Source: an uncultured Clostridia bacterium
Lineage (GTDB): Bacteria > Bacillota > Clostridia > Oscillospirales > CAG-272
Length of the DNA: 54,447 bases
Assembly (NCBI GenBank): GCA_944391805.1
Contig: CALXUY010000080.1
Span: forward strand, 1-54,447
Reading direction: 5' to 3'
The translations under genes were made by a program, and so were the position numbers. This document shows, piece after piece, positions 45,601-54,320 of this stretch. Every line of letters starts with the position of its first letter. Within the stretch, counting starts at the first letter, position 1. Under the pieces are notes generated by a model that was not told the origin of the DNA, did no database searches, and saw nothing but the letters and a program-made list of their open reading frames with translations.

Positions 45601-48600
45601 TGGCCAGCTGCTGGTGGGGTTGTAGGTGATCTGACCGTCTTTGATGGTAACAACCTGCGTGGTCAGCGTACCGCCGAAGATCTTCTGCTCCTCCACCTCA
45701 AACTCATCCAGCGACGGAGGCGTAAAGGGCTCGAGCGCTTCGCCGTTCAGGGTCACGACCAGCTCGTCGTCTCCCTCCGCAAAGGTGAGCACATTGCCGT
45801 CGCCCAGGTCGACGCAGAACACGCCGTCCACCATGGCAAAGGTGTAATCGCTGTAATCATACTGCAGATTGTTGATCAGGAAAGCGAACGGCACAAAGCC
45901 TTCGGTGTAATCGGGCTGCTGCACCTTCAGCACGTCGGCCTCGCCCTTGTAAGTGTCCGCCCGGAACAGAATTGAGGGAACGAACCATCTCTGATCCCAG
46001 TCGACAACCGGATCGCTCTTGTTCGGGTAGAAGCAAAGGCCGAAGTTTTGGAGCGAGCCTCCGCTGGTTTCCAGCTTCCACTCGACCGGTACCTCAACGC
46101 CCTCGATCAGCTCGGTCACGGTAAAGCGCATAATGTCGTCATTGTACTCATAGGCCGACCATACGATCTTTTCGCCGTTGAAGAACCAGCCTTCCTCGGT
46201 GAGAAGCATCTTGTAGGCCTCTTCGGCCTCCGTAGTGTAGCGACGCACGGCGGTCAGCTCAATGCCGGCCAGCTGCGCATATCTCGCATCGTAGAAGATC
46301 TCGTCGCCGCACTTGGCAATCTCGGGCACATTGCGGTCGATCACATAGGTCTTGCCGTCCACGGTGAAGCGGTCCACCGAGCCGTCGCGCTCAAACGTAT
46401 AGGGTACGCTCACGCCGTCCACGGTCATCACGCCATGCTCGTCAATCGAGAAGCTGTGCTCCTGATTTTTGAAGTTGCCCACAAAGGACTCGATGGAGTT
46501 GCCGCTGAACAGGGTGATCGCCTCGGCATTGCCGGCTCTGAGCGAGAGCTGCGAGAAATCGTTGCCCTCAGGCATGGTGATGGTGAGCACCAGCATGCTG
46601 CCGTCGTCGGCTGCGGTAGGCACCATAATGGTAGCCATACCATCCTCGCAGCTCCAGCTGTAGCTGTTGCCGGAGGTGTAAATCTTTCCGTCCGCATCGG
46701 TGTAGCGGAAGCCAAAGAGCGGGTAAACCGCCGGCACCCACACCTCGCCCTCCTCCTCGTCGGTCTCATAACGGCCGGTGCTGCCAACGACAACCTCAAG
46801 GGAGGCCGAGCCGCCCGGCATACCGATCTGGTTGTAGGTATCGCTCGGAATCACGCTGTCATAATTGTAATAGGTCTTTCCGTTGTAGGACAGGGTCTTG
46901 TCGCCGTTGAAGGTGACGCTGAGATTTTCGGGCGCACCGGGAGCCACAACCTTGAGAATATAGCTTTGCCCGGTCGTTTCGAACAAATACTGCCCGATGC
47001 CATAGGTAACTCCGCCAACGGTCAGCTCGCCAAAGGGATTGAAGCGGATCTGATCGGGAGCGGGCTCGCCCTCCTCACCGGTGCCGACCAGGAACTCGTA
47101 GTAGCCGCCCACCGCGTTCAAAAGTCCCTTGGGCATCAGAGTACCCAGCGACGCGCCGGAGGTCCGGATCAGATTGCTGTCCGGTCTCATGGCAATCAGA
47201 GTGGCGGAGCCTTCGTACACACACGAAACATACACCGTGTATACGCCGTTCGCCTCGGTAATCTCGTAGGCGACTACAGCGCCGTCCACTGTCATGATGT
47301 GGTTGGCAAAGCTCATGGACAGCCGGTCATACTTAATGCCGGCGCTCGAGGACGCCATCCACTCCCCGTTAAAGGCCGCATAGAGCATGGAAAGCTCCGA
47401 AACGGTGAAAAGCTGCAGGGAGGTGATCTCCTCGCCGCGAATCGAGCTGTAGCCCGAGAGCATTACGCGGCTGCCGCTGAGCGAAAACACCAGCTCGCCC
47501 GCAGCCAGCTTGAGCTCGTTGTTCTCGTACAGGATGGTGAGATTCTGCGTATTCGTCTTTTCACCGTTGACATAAGTAATCAACATCGCGTCGTCGAGGC
47601 TGAAGCTCACAGAACCGAGGATAAAGTCTCCATACAGTGCCTTCACCGCATCCCCGGAATAGTAATCGCTCTTACCGTTTGTAGACTTGAGCACTACGCC
47701 GTCGCGTACATACACGAAGCTCTCGTCGCCCACCTGATAGGTAAAGGTCACCATACCGGTATTGGCATCCACCGAAATGGTGCCATCCACGGCCTCATCG
47801 GAGCCGTTGATGTAAACCTTGTCCCCGATAATCCGAAGCACGAGCTCTTTGCCGTCGTCAAACAGGATCCAGTCGCCCGAAAAATCACCGTTGGCATAGG
47901 CGGCCTCTCCCTCGTCGGTCACAGCAACCATTCCGCCGATCGTGGCAACATACAGGGTCTCGGTGTCGGGGTTCCAAAGGCCGGTGCCGCTCGGGGTACT
48001 CATCACGGTCAAAGCGGTATCGCCGACTTTGCCGCCGGCAATCACCAGCTCATTATCCGCATCGTCATACCAGCTTCCCTCATAGTAATCGGCAGCCACT
48101 GCGGCCTTTTCACTGCCCTTGACCAGAACCGGCGTTCCATTATCCTCACCCAGTGTCCAGCCGTCGGCCACAACCGCAACCGCACCGTCGGTGACCTGGA
48201 GGCAGGTCCTGTAGGTACCGCGGTTCAGTCCGACGGTAAAGGAGGCAAAGCTGTTGAGGGTTTCGCCGGCCTCCACGGTATCGGTATAAATCACCGTGTT
48301 TTCACCGACCGTCCACGCGCCGCGGAAGGTGCCGGGAACCGGCATATACAATGCTGCGGTGCCGTCCACCGGTCCGAGCGCCAGCAGTGCAGCGCCCTCG
48401 GCTGTAAAGCCGTAGGTTGTTTTCTCATTATCATTCAGAACCTGAATGGCAAGACGATAGATGGCGCCCTCTGCGTCGGCAAAGTAGAGCACCGGCAATC
48501 CTTCCTCCTCGGTGGCCCACACGCGGGTCAGATCGGTGGTGCCAAAGGTTACGGCCTGCGCAACCGTCAGCGTTCCGCCGTCCTTGCTCATGGCAACCCA

Positions 48601-49752
48601 CTCGCCGGCCAGCACGCTGTAGTCCACGGTATCGGAGGTCAGAGCCATATCGTTGACCACCGGAAGTGCCGCATAGTAGGCATCCTCCCCGAGCAGATAG
48701 CCGGCAAAGGCCGTGCTGTTCTCATCGGCAGCAGGCTGCAGGCTTGTGGGGAGCGCCTCCCCGTACTTCACGGTGGCGGCAGTGCCGTCCACGGTGACTG
48801 CCGGAGCGGCATTGGGCTTCTCCAGCTCGGTTTTGATCGCAGGCTCCTCGCCCGAGACATCCCAGTCGGCCTCGTTCCAGCCCATATCCGCTGCGGAGCC
48901 GCCCACCTGGCAGGCGATGATGTAGGAGGGCATCCATGCAACGCTTTCCTCCTCGGCAACCACATCCCCCTCGCTCACCAGAACGAAGGCAACCGCGCTG
49001 TCCGCCGCCTTGCGGGCAACGGCTGCGGCCTTGGTGGAGGCAGTGGCGGTCACTTCCGCCCCGCTGTATGCGTTGATCAGCATCCCCTTGTCGTTCAGCC
49101 GGCCGACAATGCCGCCGGCCAGCTCACCTGCGCCCGAAAGCGCAGCGGTGGATTTGACATTGAGCAATGTGCTGTTGGTCACAGTGCCGATCACGCCGCC
49201 GGCAACCGCACGGTTTCCGGCGACCGAAATGCTTCCGCTCACAGTGACGCAAGACACCGTTGCATTTTCGGCGCTGCCGGCCAGAATGCCCACCGAGGCC
49301 TCCGGTGCGCTGTTGGCAATTCCGGTGGCGACCAGATTCAGGTTCATCACGGTCGCGCCGTTGAGCGTGGAGAACAGGCCGACGCCTGCCAGATTTGAAT
49401 CGATATTCAGTCCGCTGATGGTGTGGAACTGCCCGTCAAAGGTTCCGGTAAAGCCGGTGATCGGGGCAAAATCCGCCGTCAGAGCGATGTCCGCCGTCAG
49501 CCGGAAGTATTTGGATGCATAACCGTCGGTGTCGGCAGCGATTTTGGCTGCCGCATCCAAAAGCTCCGCCTCACTGGCGATTTCCACAATGTCTGTCGGC
49601 TGCGGTTCATCGGATCCCGGCGTGGATGTGGAAGGCTCGGTTGTATCGGAGTCTTCCGGTACACCCGCGTCGTCCACGCAGGCCATCAGAGTAACGGCCG
49701 CGAGAACCAGAACCATCAGCAGCGCTAACAGCTTGCGCACAGTGTTGTTCAT
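42670..49752 (-). CDS. Giant lipoprotein (2360 aa) with GLUG-like head and tandem beta-barrel-like repeats
   Basis: The lipobox ends at Cys25 (TLMAC), followed by a Thr/Ser/Pro linker. Residues of about 55-235 are GLUG-like (FTGTFDGQFHTISGLNI, GVGLFSTLNGATVMNL, AGGVIGTV). The remaining 2000 residues are about 16 degenerate units of roughly 110-140 residues. Many open with a G-x-(W/Y/F) start such as LMGTWTVNDTTLIIGL, WIGRWELANGKVLQIAV, YIGSFTLADGKTLEIRI or MLGSYTIGENTVVLV, often after a helix cap of the type (L/V)TxAQxA. Each unit alternates beta strands and ends in a (G)xxYxLVxxx strand. No catalytic motif or anchor besides the lipid is seen. It probably forms a long extracellular fibre of lipocalin-like barrels. 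The start follows AAGGAG. Confidence 0.8.
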   Translation of the reverse strand: MNNTVRKLLALLMVLVLAAVTLMACVDDAGVPEDSDTTEPSTSTPGSDEPQPTDIVEIASEAELLDAAAKIAADTDGYASKYFRLTADIALTADFAPITGFTGTFDGQFHTISGLNIDSNLAGVGLFSTLNGATVMNLNLVATGIANSAPEASVGILAGSAENATVSCVTVSGSISVAGNRAVAGGVIGTVTNSTLLNVKSTAALSGAGELAGGIVGRLNDKGMLINAYSGAEVTATASTKAAAVARKAADSAVAFVLVSEGDVVAEEESVAWMPSYIIACQVGGSAADMGWNEADWDVSGEEPAIKTELEKPNAAPAVTVDGTAATVKYGEALPTSLQPAADENSTAFAGYLLGEDAYYAALPVVNDMALTSDTVDYSVLAGEWVAMSKDGGTLTVAQAVTFGTTDLTRVWATEEEGLPVLYFADAEGAIYRLAIQVLNDNEKTTYGFTAEGAALLALGPVDGTAALYMPVPGTFRGAWTVGENTVIYTDTVEAGETLNSFASFTVGLNRGTYRTCLQVTDGAVAVVADGWTLGEDNGTPVLVKGSEKAAVAADYYEGSWYDDADNELVIAGGKVGDTALTVMSTPSGTGLWNPDTETLYVATIGGMVAVTDEGEAAYANGDFSGDWILFDDGKELVLRIIGDKVYINGSDEAVDGTISVDANTGMVTFTYQVGDESFVYVRDGVVLKSTNGKSDYYSGDAVKALYGDFILGSVSFSLDDAMLITYVNGEKTNTQNLTILYENNELKLAAGELVFSLSGSRVMLSGYSSIRGEEITSLQLFTVSELSMLYAAFNGEWMASSSAGIKYDRLSMSFANHIMTVDGAVVAYEITEANGVYTVYVSCVYEGSATLIAMRPDSNLIRTSGASLGTLMPKGLLNAVGGYYEFLVGTGEEGEPAPDQIRFNPFGELTVGGVTYGIGQYLFETTGQSYILKVVAPGAPENLSVTFNGDKTLSYNGKTYYNYDSVIPSDTYNQIGMPGGSASLEVVVGSTGRYETDEEEGEVWVPAVYPLFGFRYTDADGKIYTSGNSYSWSCEDGMATIMVPTAADDGSMLVLTITMPEGNDFSQLSLRAGNAEAITLFSGNSIESFVGNFKNQEHSFSIDEHGVMTVDGVSVPYTFERDGSVDRFTVDGKTYVIDRNVPEIAKCGDEIFYDARYAQLAGIELTAVRRYTTEAEEAYKMLLTEEGWFFNGEKIVWSAYEYNDDIMRFTVTELIEGVEVPVEWKLETSGGSLQNFGLCFYPNKSDPVVDWDQRWFVPSILFRADTYKGEADVLKVQQPDYTEGFVPFAFLINNLQYDYSDYTFAMVDGVFCVDLGDGNVLTFAEGDDELVVTLNGEALEPFTPPSLDEFEVEEQKIFGGTLTTQVVTIKDGQITYNPTSSWPTTVEVYAPGVWNGYDVIYFTASGTDYVVIKTEFGPFSVVRELLDLCGSYTLNGKSLAVGLTFSADGPAVSVACGDAAVSEVGFGSQNLPYDSETYITFAVDGERYYLVPNVLDPDGENIVAPEDIFHLSTRISLNYNYGYLLAYISKDAEGNVALTYILEADFGAVEQEVALVPVDGKPNVYRFSYEYEGETYTEYVGQVTGTASGYGMMTLDAELVPYIGSFTLADGKTLEIRIDAITESDGDVVIGLLANYNGTEAGEADWSSSMTLTFQYTENETEYTCYVILDGDTVSVTMLDAAQNAFIGNGFKLVGGGYYDEVDVAYGPDGFTVTFKDNPTTNVYFNEDNTRLYFTQDGVEYCLVMVDASQSTAYYRAAAVTAAQAAWIGRWELANGKVLQIAVSAGYSASISASYDGSTVSELIFHSAELLSFRIGDTYYGVMLQDGVVTVEENILDNEALEFLFLGTYEDRGIVFGYAVTVEDGKIVARYTVTKDGEVLSYSIDPQSLVITINNEDGSKTYYTRCTGSTVALAELTEAEVNMLGSYTIGENTVVLVPNFTASYNSRNETYSYTAGYKLTLNSNAPVDVKFSTDNAETPNQYIQFEADGKTYLFFVTEPGVSAVLHELTEDQLAMMGVSISIDVTGNYDYKYLKTSIVFAADGGFELGLTFDDAPISERTDNEYGYSFKDSEGTTWYVITTGSSPYMASATQFGWYMKDQTVDGHTITVAPGSSSSYPFVVTFDGSELDAYDVDFITGEYTGLQFEVNGVTYVLARDTTDGDKLVLNVLDESMASALSFSKYITITLSDGTKYSGTLKAVVAIDAEGNLSIGWDFGSNPAPSSVEFLAGKDGINADVMKVTIEGEVVYGLMHPWSVGASSYDLVWVTEAQFALMGTWTVNDTTLIIGLNAPAYTAYMMVTYNEQSVTSSSTADVNKGSPCFKTVEMDGVSTVVCEFTIDGTTYHAYLVDETMTVTEAAA

Positions 49753-49965
49753 TGTTTTTCTCCTTCTTTGATGAAATGCGTAAAGTTATATTCTACGGGC
49801 CGCGGCCGCAGGGCTGCCTGCGCTTGCGTAAACACAGGCGCCGCACGGTGAGCGGAGCCGATAGAAACGAATGTCAGCCGCGCCTTTCGCGGTGCGCGGT
49901 CAGGCGGGGAGCCTCCCAAAGCTCCCGCCGTGCCGCCTCAACGGGCGGCCTGCGCTCCCGCCGCT

Positions 49966-52900
49966 TCAGTCAGCCGGAGTGAGGGTGCTCACATCCGGCA
50001 CAATCACATCCGGTTCGGGAGCAGGCTGGGGATGAAGCTCACCCTCATATTCGTACACCCAGTCGCCGGCCGCGTTCTGGGAAAGCCGGAAGAGATAGTT
50101 TCCTGCCGCGTCGAAGGCCACCACATACACCAGCTCGCCGTTCGCGTTCTGGTAGGCCACTGTCACCACACTGTCGGTCAGCTCCTGATTGACCGTGCTC
50201 ACCAGCTCGCCGTTTTCAAATACGGTGTCATAGATGGTCATGGTCACAACGCCGAACGGGCTGACCGTGAGATCGGCAAACTTCAGGCCGCGTTCGTCGT
50301 AGGCTGTGAGCTGCTGCGATTCGGTAGAGGACGAAACCGAGAGCAGCGCGCCGGAGTAGAAGAAGTTGCCGTCCTCGTCCTCGTCCTCATAGACGATGGT
50401 GTCGGGAACATAATAGGTGCGGAAGGTTTTTCCGTTTTTGATGATATTTCCGTTCTCGTCGCACTCCACGCCCTCAAAATAGTAAATCTCGATCAGACCG
50501 TTTTCGTCCTCACCGATGGACTCATGCGTGTTGTAGTAGGTCCCGATGTACCAATTGTCGTAGCCGTCGTCATGCCCGTCGTAGAACAGAGCGTTGCCGT
50601 AGCCGTCCATGCGTACAATATAGTAGGTCAGAACCACTCCCATGAAGTCCTCCTCCATATAGAAGGTGGCGTTCTCCCAATCGTCGTACACCCGGAAGGT
50701 CTGGGTGCCAAAGGCGCTGTTGACATGGAAGCTGCCGCGCGGATCGTCCACATAGCCGGTGACATCGCGGTAGCCCGGAATCGAGATGGTCAGCACATCC
50801 TCCTCCCGGACATAGCTGCCATGCGAGGAAACCGAACCGTCGTAATACTCCACAAAGTGCGCCTCACCGGTTCCGCTGGCGGCCTTGTAGTCATAGAAGA
50901 TGTAGTAAGCGCTTTCATCCTCCGAATAGCTCACACGCGAATCCTCAAGATCGGCCGAGGTATAGAGCGTTTGGTTGACAAAATTGGACGCCGAGGAAGC
51001 GCTCAACTGGCATTTGTGATAGATGCCTCCAAAGAAGCCGCTCAGCGTCATGCTGCCGTTGTAAAGCCCGGCATGACCGTTCAGCCCCGAGAGCGTGATG
51101 GTGAGGGTATCGTCACCGTAGGTTTGCCCTGCCCCAACTGTGTATTTACCGATGTAATCATTGAAGGAGCCGTTCTCATACAACGACATCAGCGCATTGC
51201 CCTTGCCGTCCAGCAGAATCTGGAACGGATAGTCGGTAAAGCAGACTTCCAGCGCGTCCTCTCCCTGACTGGGATAGAGATCGTCCCCGCAGAGCAGGTA
51301 TTTGTCGGTGGACAGCAGGTTGCCCTTTTCGTCATACCAGCTCATGCTGACCATTTTTTCCACATACGCGAGAATGTAGTGAATCTGATATTCGCCGTAC
51401 ACCGCACCCTCGGGCATCGTCTCGACAAATTCGGAGTTCAGATCCGGGCGGGTATAGAAAATGTAATGCCCCCACTCGTCGCGCTGAATCATATAGAGGC
51501 TGCTGTCGGGATCGCCGACCGTACCGAAGAAGGAATCCACCCACTCGAGCGTTGGCACATAGTAAACCGAGCCATCCTTCTCATAGCGCTCGGGGCGGAT
51601 GCGGACCAGAAAATCGGTCGGCTCGTTCAGCGCATCCACAATCTGCGGATTGGAGATGCGGAAGAAGCGCTCATCCCCGCGCTTGAGCTCCTCCGGAATT
51701 TCAACCTCCTCAAAGGTCATCGTGTATCTGTTGTTCTCAATATCCGCACGGAAGGTGTTGTACAGGTCGCTGAACATATCGATCATGTTCAGAAACTCCA
51801 GATCGGTGTCCGTCACATAGGCAATGTTTCCGCCCTGCAGCTCAAAGCGGGTGGCAAAACTGCCGTCCGCATTGGCGCCCCAGTAGTAAACCGTGCTCTG
51901 CTTTTTGGTGTCGAGCAGATCGGCATACGACACCCACTGGCTGCGGTAGGTCTCCAGGACTTCCTCCCCGACAAACAGAGTCAGGTCGGTAAACAGAGGA
52001 TTGTAGCCGGTGATGCTGCCGTTTACGTCATAGTTCGGCTCCAGGCCGTTGCTGAACGGAATCTGCGCAATTCTTGCCGGCAGGCTGCCCCGCACGGTAA
52101 CCTGCGCGAGACCGGTACAGTCGGCGAAAGCAAAGCTGCCGATGGAGCTGACGCCGCTGCCCAGTGTCAGCTCGGTCATTCCCGAGCAGCTCATAAAGGC
52201 ATAGTCGCCAATCGTCGTGAGCGAATCCGGAAGGTTCAGCTTGGTCAGGCTGACGCAGTTCAGGAAGGCCTCCTCACCGATGCTCTCCAGCGCATCGCCG
52301 AATTGCAGCTCCAACAGATACACACAGCCGTAAAACGCCTGGCTCCCGATGGTCTGAATGCTGTCGAGCGGGGAAATCTGGAACAGACGGGTGAAGATGT
52401 AGGAGCTACCCTCGCTGTTCGGCTCGGAGATGTAAGCGCTGAAGGCTCTGTCCCCGATTGTCTCCACACCGCCGAGGAAATTCAGCGGGTTGGCAATGCC
52501 CATCTCGCTGTCATAGCCCAGATTGATGCAGCCCTCAAAGGCCGAAGCGCCGATTTCATAGAGATCGTCGCAATTCAGCAGCACCACCTTCTCGAGTGAA
52601 TACACATGGTAGAAGGCTCCCTCTGCAATCACATTGAGCGGATTGGTGACGACCACCTTTTTCAGAGTGGTGGGAACCAGCAGGCTGCTGTAATCGGCGT
52701 TGCTCTCGACCAGAGAGTTGAGATAGATCTCGGCCTCGAACGAGAAATGGTTATCCTCGTAGTGGTCGGCCCCGAACAGATAAGCAAAGAAGTTGTTTTC
52801 ATCCGCTGACCCGCCGATAAAGGGCAGGCGCACCTCGGCAAGTGCGGTCAGAGGCGCCAGAGCGCCCTGCTCGATTTCGGTATAGCAGGAGGGAATTTCC

Positions 52901-53634
52901 AGCTTGGTGATTTGCCCTGCCACCGCACAGTTTTTGAATACATCGGCCGAAACCTTGGTTGCTGTTTGAGGCAGGCGAACACTGGTGGAGCTCCCATTGT
53001 AGGCCAGCACCACGCCGTTTTCGACCGTGAAGTTTGCCGAATCGTAGTTGTCAAACACGGCGGTCAGAACCACAGTGGCCCCATCTTCGGCGGTGAGGTT
53101 GCTCACACGACCACCATCCACGTAGGAATAAACGCTGCCGTTCTCGCCAACCATCTGCCACTCCTCAAAGGTCTCTCCGCGCAGCACAAAGGTGTTGGCC
53201 GGGAGCGTGACCTTTTCATCATAGGTGACGGTCAGCTCGTCCATTTCCCCCACTCCCCGTCCGCCGTCAAAGCGGATGGTGTACTGAATGGGCGCCCATT
53301 TGATGTAGAGATCCTGGTCGGCGTTCCCGATAAGACCCGAAAACTGCGCCGGAGCGGTCAGCGCGGCATCCGAAAAATAGCCGTCAAATTTATAGCCGGT
53401 GCGCTCGGGAAGGTAAACCACGGCCGTGCCGCTGGTCCCCTCGGTTTTGTACACCTCACTCCCGTCCGGGTTGAGCAGACGCACCGTGTAGGTGGCATCG
53501 GAAGAGCCGGTGCCGGTATCGGTTCCCTCCTCTGTTCCGGTCGTCCCGGTGGTGCAGGAGCCGAGAGCCAGCGTCAGCAGCATCACCAAGAGCAGGAGAA
53601 GCAAGGCAGGCAACATGCGTTTGAGTGACTTCAT
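49966..53634 (-). CDS. BspA-like leucine-rich repeat / InlB lipoprotein (1222 aa)
   Basis: The lipobox ends at Cys27 (ALGSC). Two InlB-type repeats follow (about 45-200, with YKFDGYFSDAALT and YTIRFDGGRGVGEMDELTVTYD). Next is a BspA-type LRR_5 array (about 230-560, with LEIPSCYTEIEQGAL, LNLPDSLTTIGDYAFMSC, LTLGSGVSSIGSFAFADC). The C-terminal 600 residues are beta-rich, with GKYTVGAG and IGTYYNTH openings like the units of the 2360-residue neighbour. It is a likely surface ligand-binding protein. The start at 53634 (MKSLKRML) opens the signal peptide. AGGAAAGG precedes it. It is the first gene of the long operon, 240 bases from a consensus promoter. Confidence 0.85.
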   Translation of the reverse strand: MKSLKRMLPALLLLLLVMLLTLALGSCTTGTTGTEEGTDTGTGSSDATYTVRLLNPDGSEVYKTEGTSGTAVVYLPERTGYKFDGYFSDAALTAPAQFSGLIGNADQDLYIKWAPIQYTIRFDGGRGVGEMDELTVTYDEKVTLPANTFVLRGETFEEWQMVGENGSVYSYVDGGRVSNLTAEDGATVVLTAVFDNYDSANFTVENGVVLAYNGSSTSVRLPQTATKVSADVFKNCAVAGQITKLEIPSCYTEIEQGALAPLTALAEVRLPFIGGSADENNFFAYLFGADHYEDNHFSFEAEIYLNSLVESNADYSSLLVPTTLKKVVVTNPLNVIAEGAFYHVYSLEKVVLLNCDDLYEIGASAFEGCINLGYDSEMGIANPLNFLGGVETIGDRAFSAYISEPNSEGSSYIFTRLFQISPLDSIQTIGSQAFYGCVYLLELQFGDALESIGEEAFLNCVSLTKLNLPDSLTTIGDYAFMSCSGMTELTLGSGVSSIGSFAFADCTGLAQVTVRGSLPARIAQIPFSNGLEPNYDVNGSITGYNPLFTDLTLFVGEEVLETYRSQWVSYADLLDTKKQSTVYYWGANADGSFATRFELQGGNIAYVTDTDLEFLNMIDMFSDLYNTFRADIENNRYTMTFEEVEIPEELKRGDERFFRISNPQIVDALNEPTDFLVRIRPERYEKDGSVYYVPTLEWVDSFFGTVGDPDSSLYMIQRDEWGHYIFYTRPDLNSEFVETMPEGAVYGEYQIHYILAYVEKMVSMSWYDEKGNLLSTDKYLLCGDDLYPSQGEDALEVCFTDYPFQILLDGKGNALMSLYENGSFNDYIGKYTVGAGQTYGDDTLTITLSGLNGHAGLYNGSMTLSGFFGGIYHKCQLSASSASNFVNQTLYTSADLEDSRVSYSEDESAYYIFYDYKAASGTGEAHFVEYYDGSVSSHGSYVREEDVLTISIPGYRDVTGYVDDPRGSFHVNSAFGTQTFRVYDDWENATFYMEEDFMGVVLTYYIVRMDGYGNALFYDGHDDGYDNWYIGTYYNTHESIGEDENGLIEIYYFEGVECDENGNIIKNGKTFRTYYVPDTIVYEDEDEDGNFFYSGALLSVSSSTESQQLTAYDERGLKFADLTVSPFGVVTMTIYDTVFENGELVSTVNQELTDSVVTVAYQNANGELVYVVAFDAAGNYLFRLSQNAAGDWVYEYEGELHPQPAPEPDVIVPDVSTLTPAD

Positions 53635-53710
53635 AATGATCGAAAAATCCTTTCCTTTCTGCCCCGCGCCGCGCACCGGGGGATAAAAACCCGGGCCGCC
53701 TGCGCACAGC

Positions 53711-53767
53711 CTGTAAATATTTTTTTTGAAATTGTTGTCAGAAAATGCTTTTGGAATATATTTACAG
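53711..53767. promoter_or_regulatory. Inverted repeat in the leader of the surface-protein operon
   Basis: Ten-base perfect arms CTGTAAATAT (53711-53720) and ATATTTACAG (53758-53767) are spaced by 37 AT-rich bases, between the promoter and the first gene. It may form an RNA stem-loop or be a pair of regulator half-sites. Confidence 0.4.
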
Positions 53768-53870
53768 TCAGTTCGCGTGCATCTTGACTATATTGCCAAA
53801 ATATTTCATGAGTTAAAACAAATATTATGACATATATCAACAACAAATCCAAAATGGTAATTTAGTTAAT

Positions 53871-53899
53871 ATTATATAACAAATTATAAATTTTGTCAA
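53871..53899 (-). promoter_or_regulatory. Consensus sigma-A promoter of the surface-protein/Opp/protease operon
   Basis: On the minus strand perfect TTGACA (53894-53899), a 17-base spacer and perfect TATAAT (53871-53876), inside an AT-rich stretch. It gives a leader of about 230 nt. No other equally good promoter was found in the intergenic gaps down to 26240. Confidence 0.85.
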
Positions 53900-54282
53900 T
53901 AGTAATATGAATTTTTTTGACTGAATGGCCAATTGCCGGCAGCTTAAAATCTTGTGCAAACCCGCCGTCGCTATGCTGCGGCGGCGGGTTGCGCCGCCGG
54001 ACCAAAATGGCTTCGGTCTTCCCATCGGGCGCGAACGCGAGAATTGCGACCTGCCAAAACACATCGGCTTTGCACACGATAATCTCATTTTTAATCTCCG
54101 CTTGGACCTCCGCTACAGATTCCGACGCGCCCGAAATATACACAACCGGTCGTCCGCGCCGCAAAGACAGCGGCCCGGAATATGATCCGTTGTGCGGCTT
54201 GTCAATCCACCGCAGAGAAGAAATACATGCGCGGCATTGCCGGTCAGGCCACTCATTTTCCGATCCACGAGCCGAAAAGAGA
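53900..54282. other. Intergenic region without a supportable gene
   Basis: Open frames exist on both strands here, but none has a ribosome binding site with coding character, and the longest minus-strand frame runs through the terminator and the repeat to its right. A GC-rich hairpin near 53968-53996 (AACCCGCCG arms) is the only clear structure. Confidence 0.5.
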
Positions 54283-54318
54283 AAAAAATCCCCGTCACAG
54301 CGCGGAGCCGTGACGGGG
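54283..54318 (-). terminator. Intrinsic terminator of a minus-strand gene outside the window
   Basis: A 9-bp perfect stem (CCCCGTCAC 54290-54298 with GTGACGGGG 54310-54318) followed on the minus strand by a run of seven U. The gene it serves must begin to the right of the window edge. Confidence 0.85.
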
Positions 54319-54320
54319 CT

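Noticed and set aside
46048..49398. 1116-codon open frame on the plus strand
   Set aside because: Antisense shadow of the giant lipoprotein gene, with the same non-coding composition. The minus-strand frame has a lipobox and repeats.
42670..49752. Tandem repeats as a possible CRISPR array or DNA satellite
   Set aside because: The repetition is only at protein level with strongly diverged DNA. No short identical repeats with unique spacers were seen anywhere in the window.
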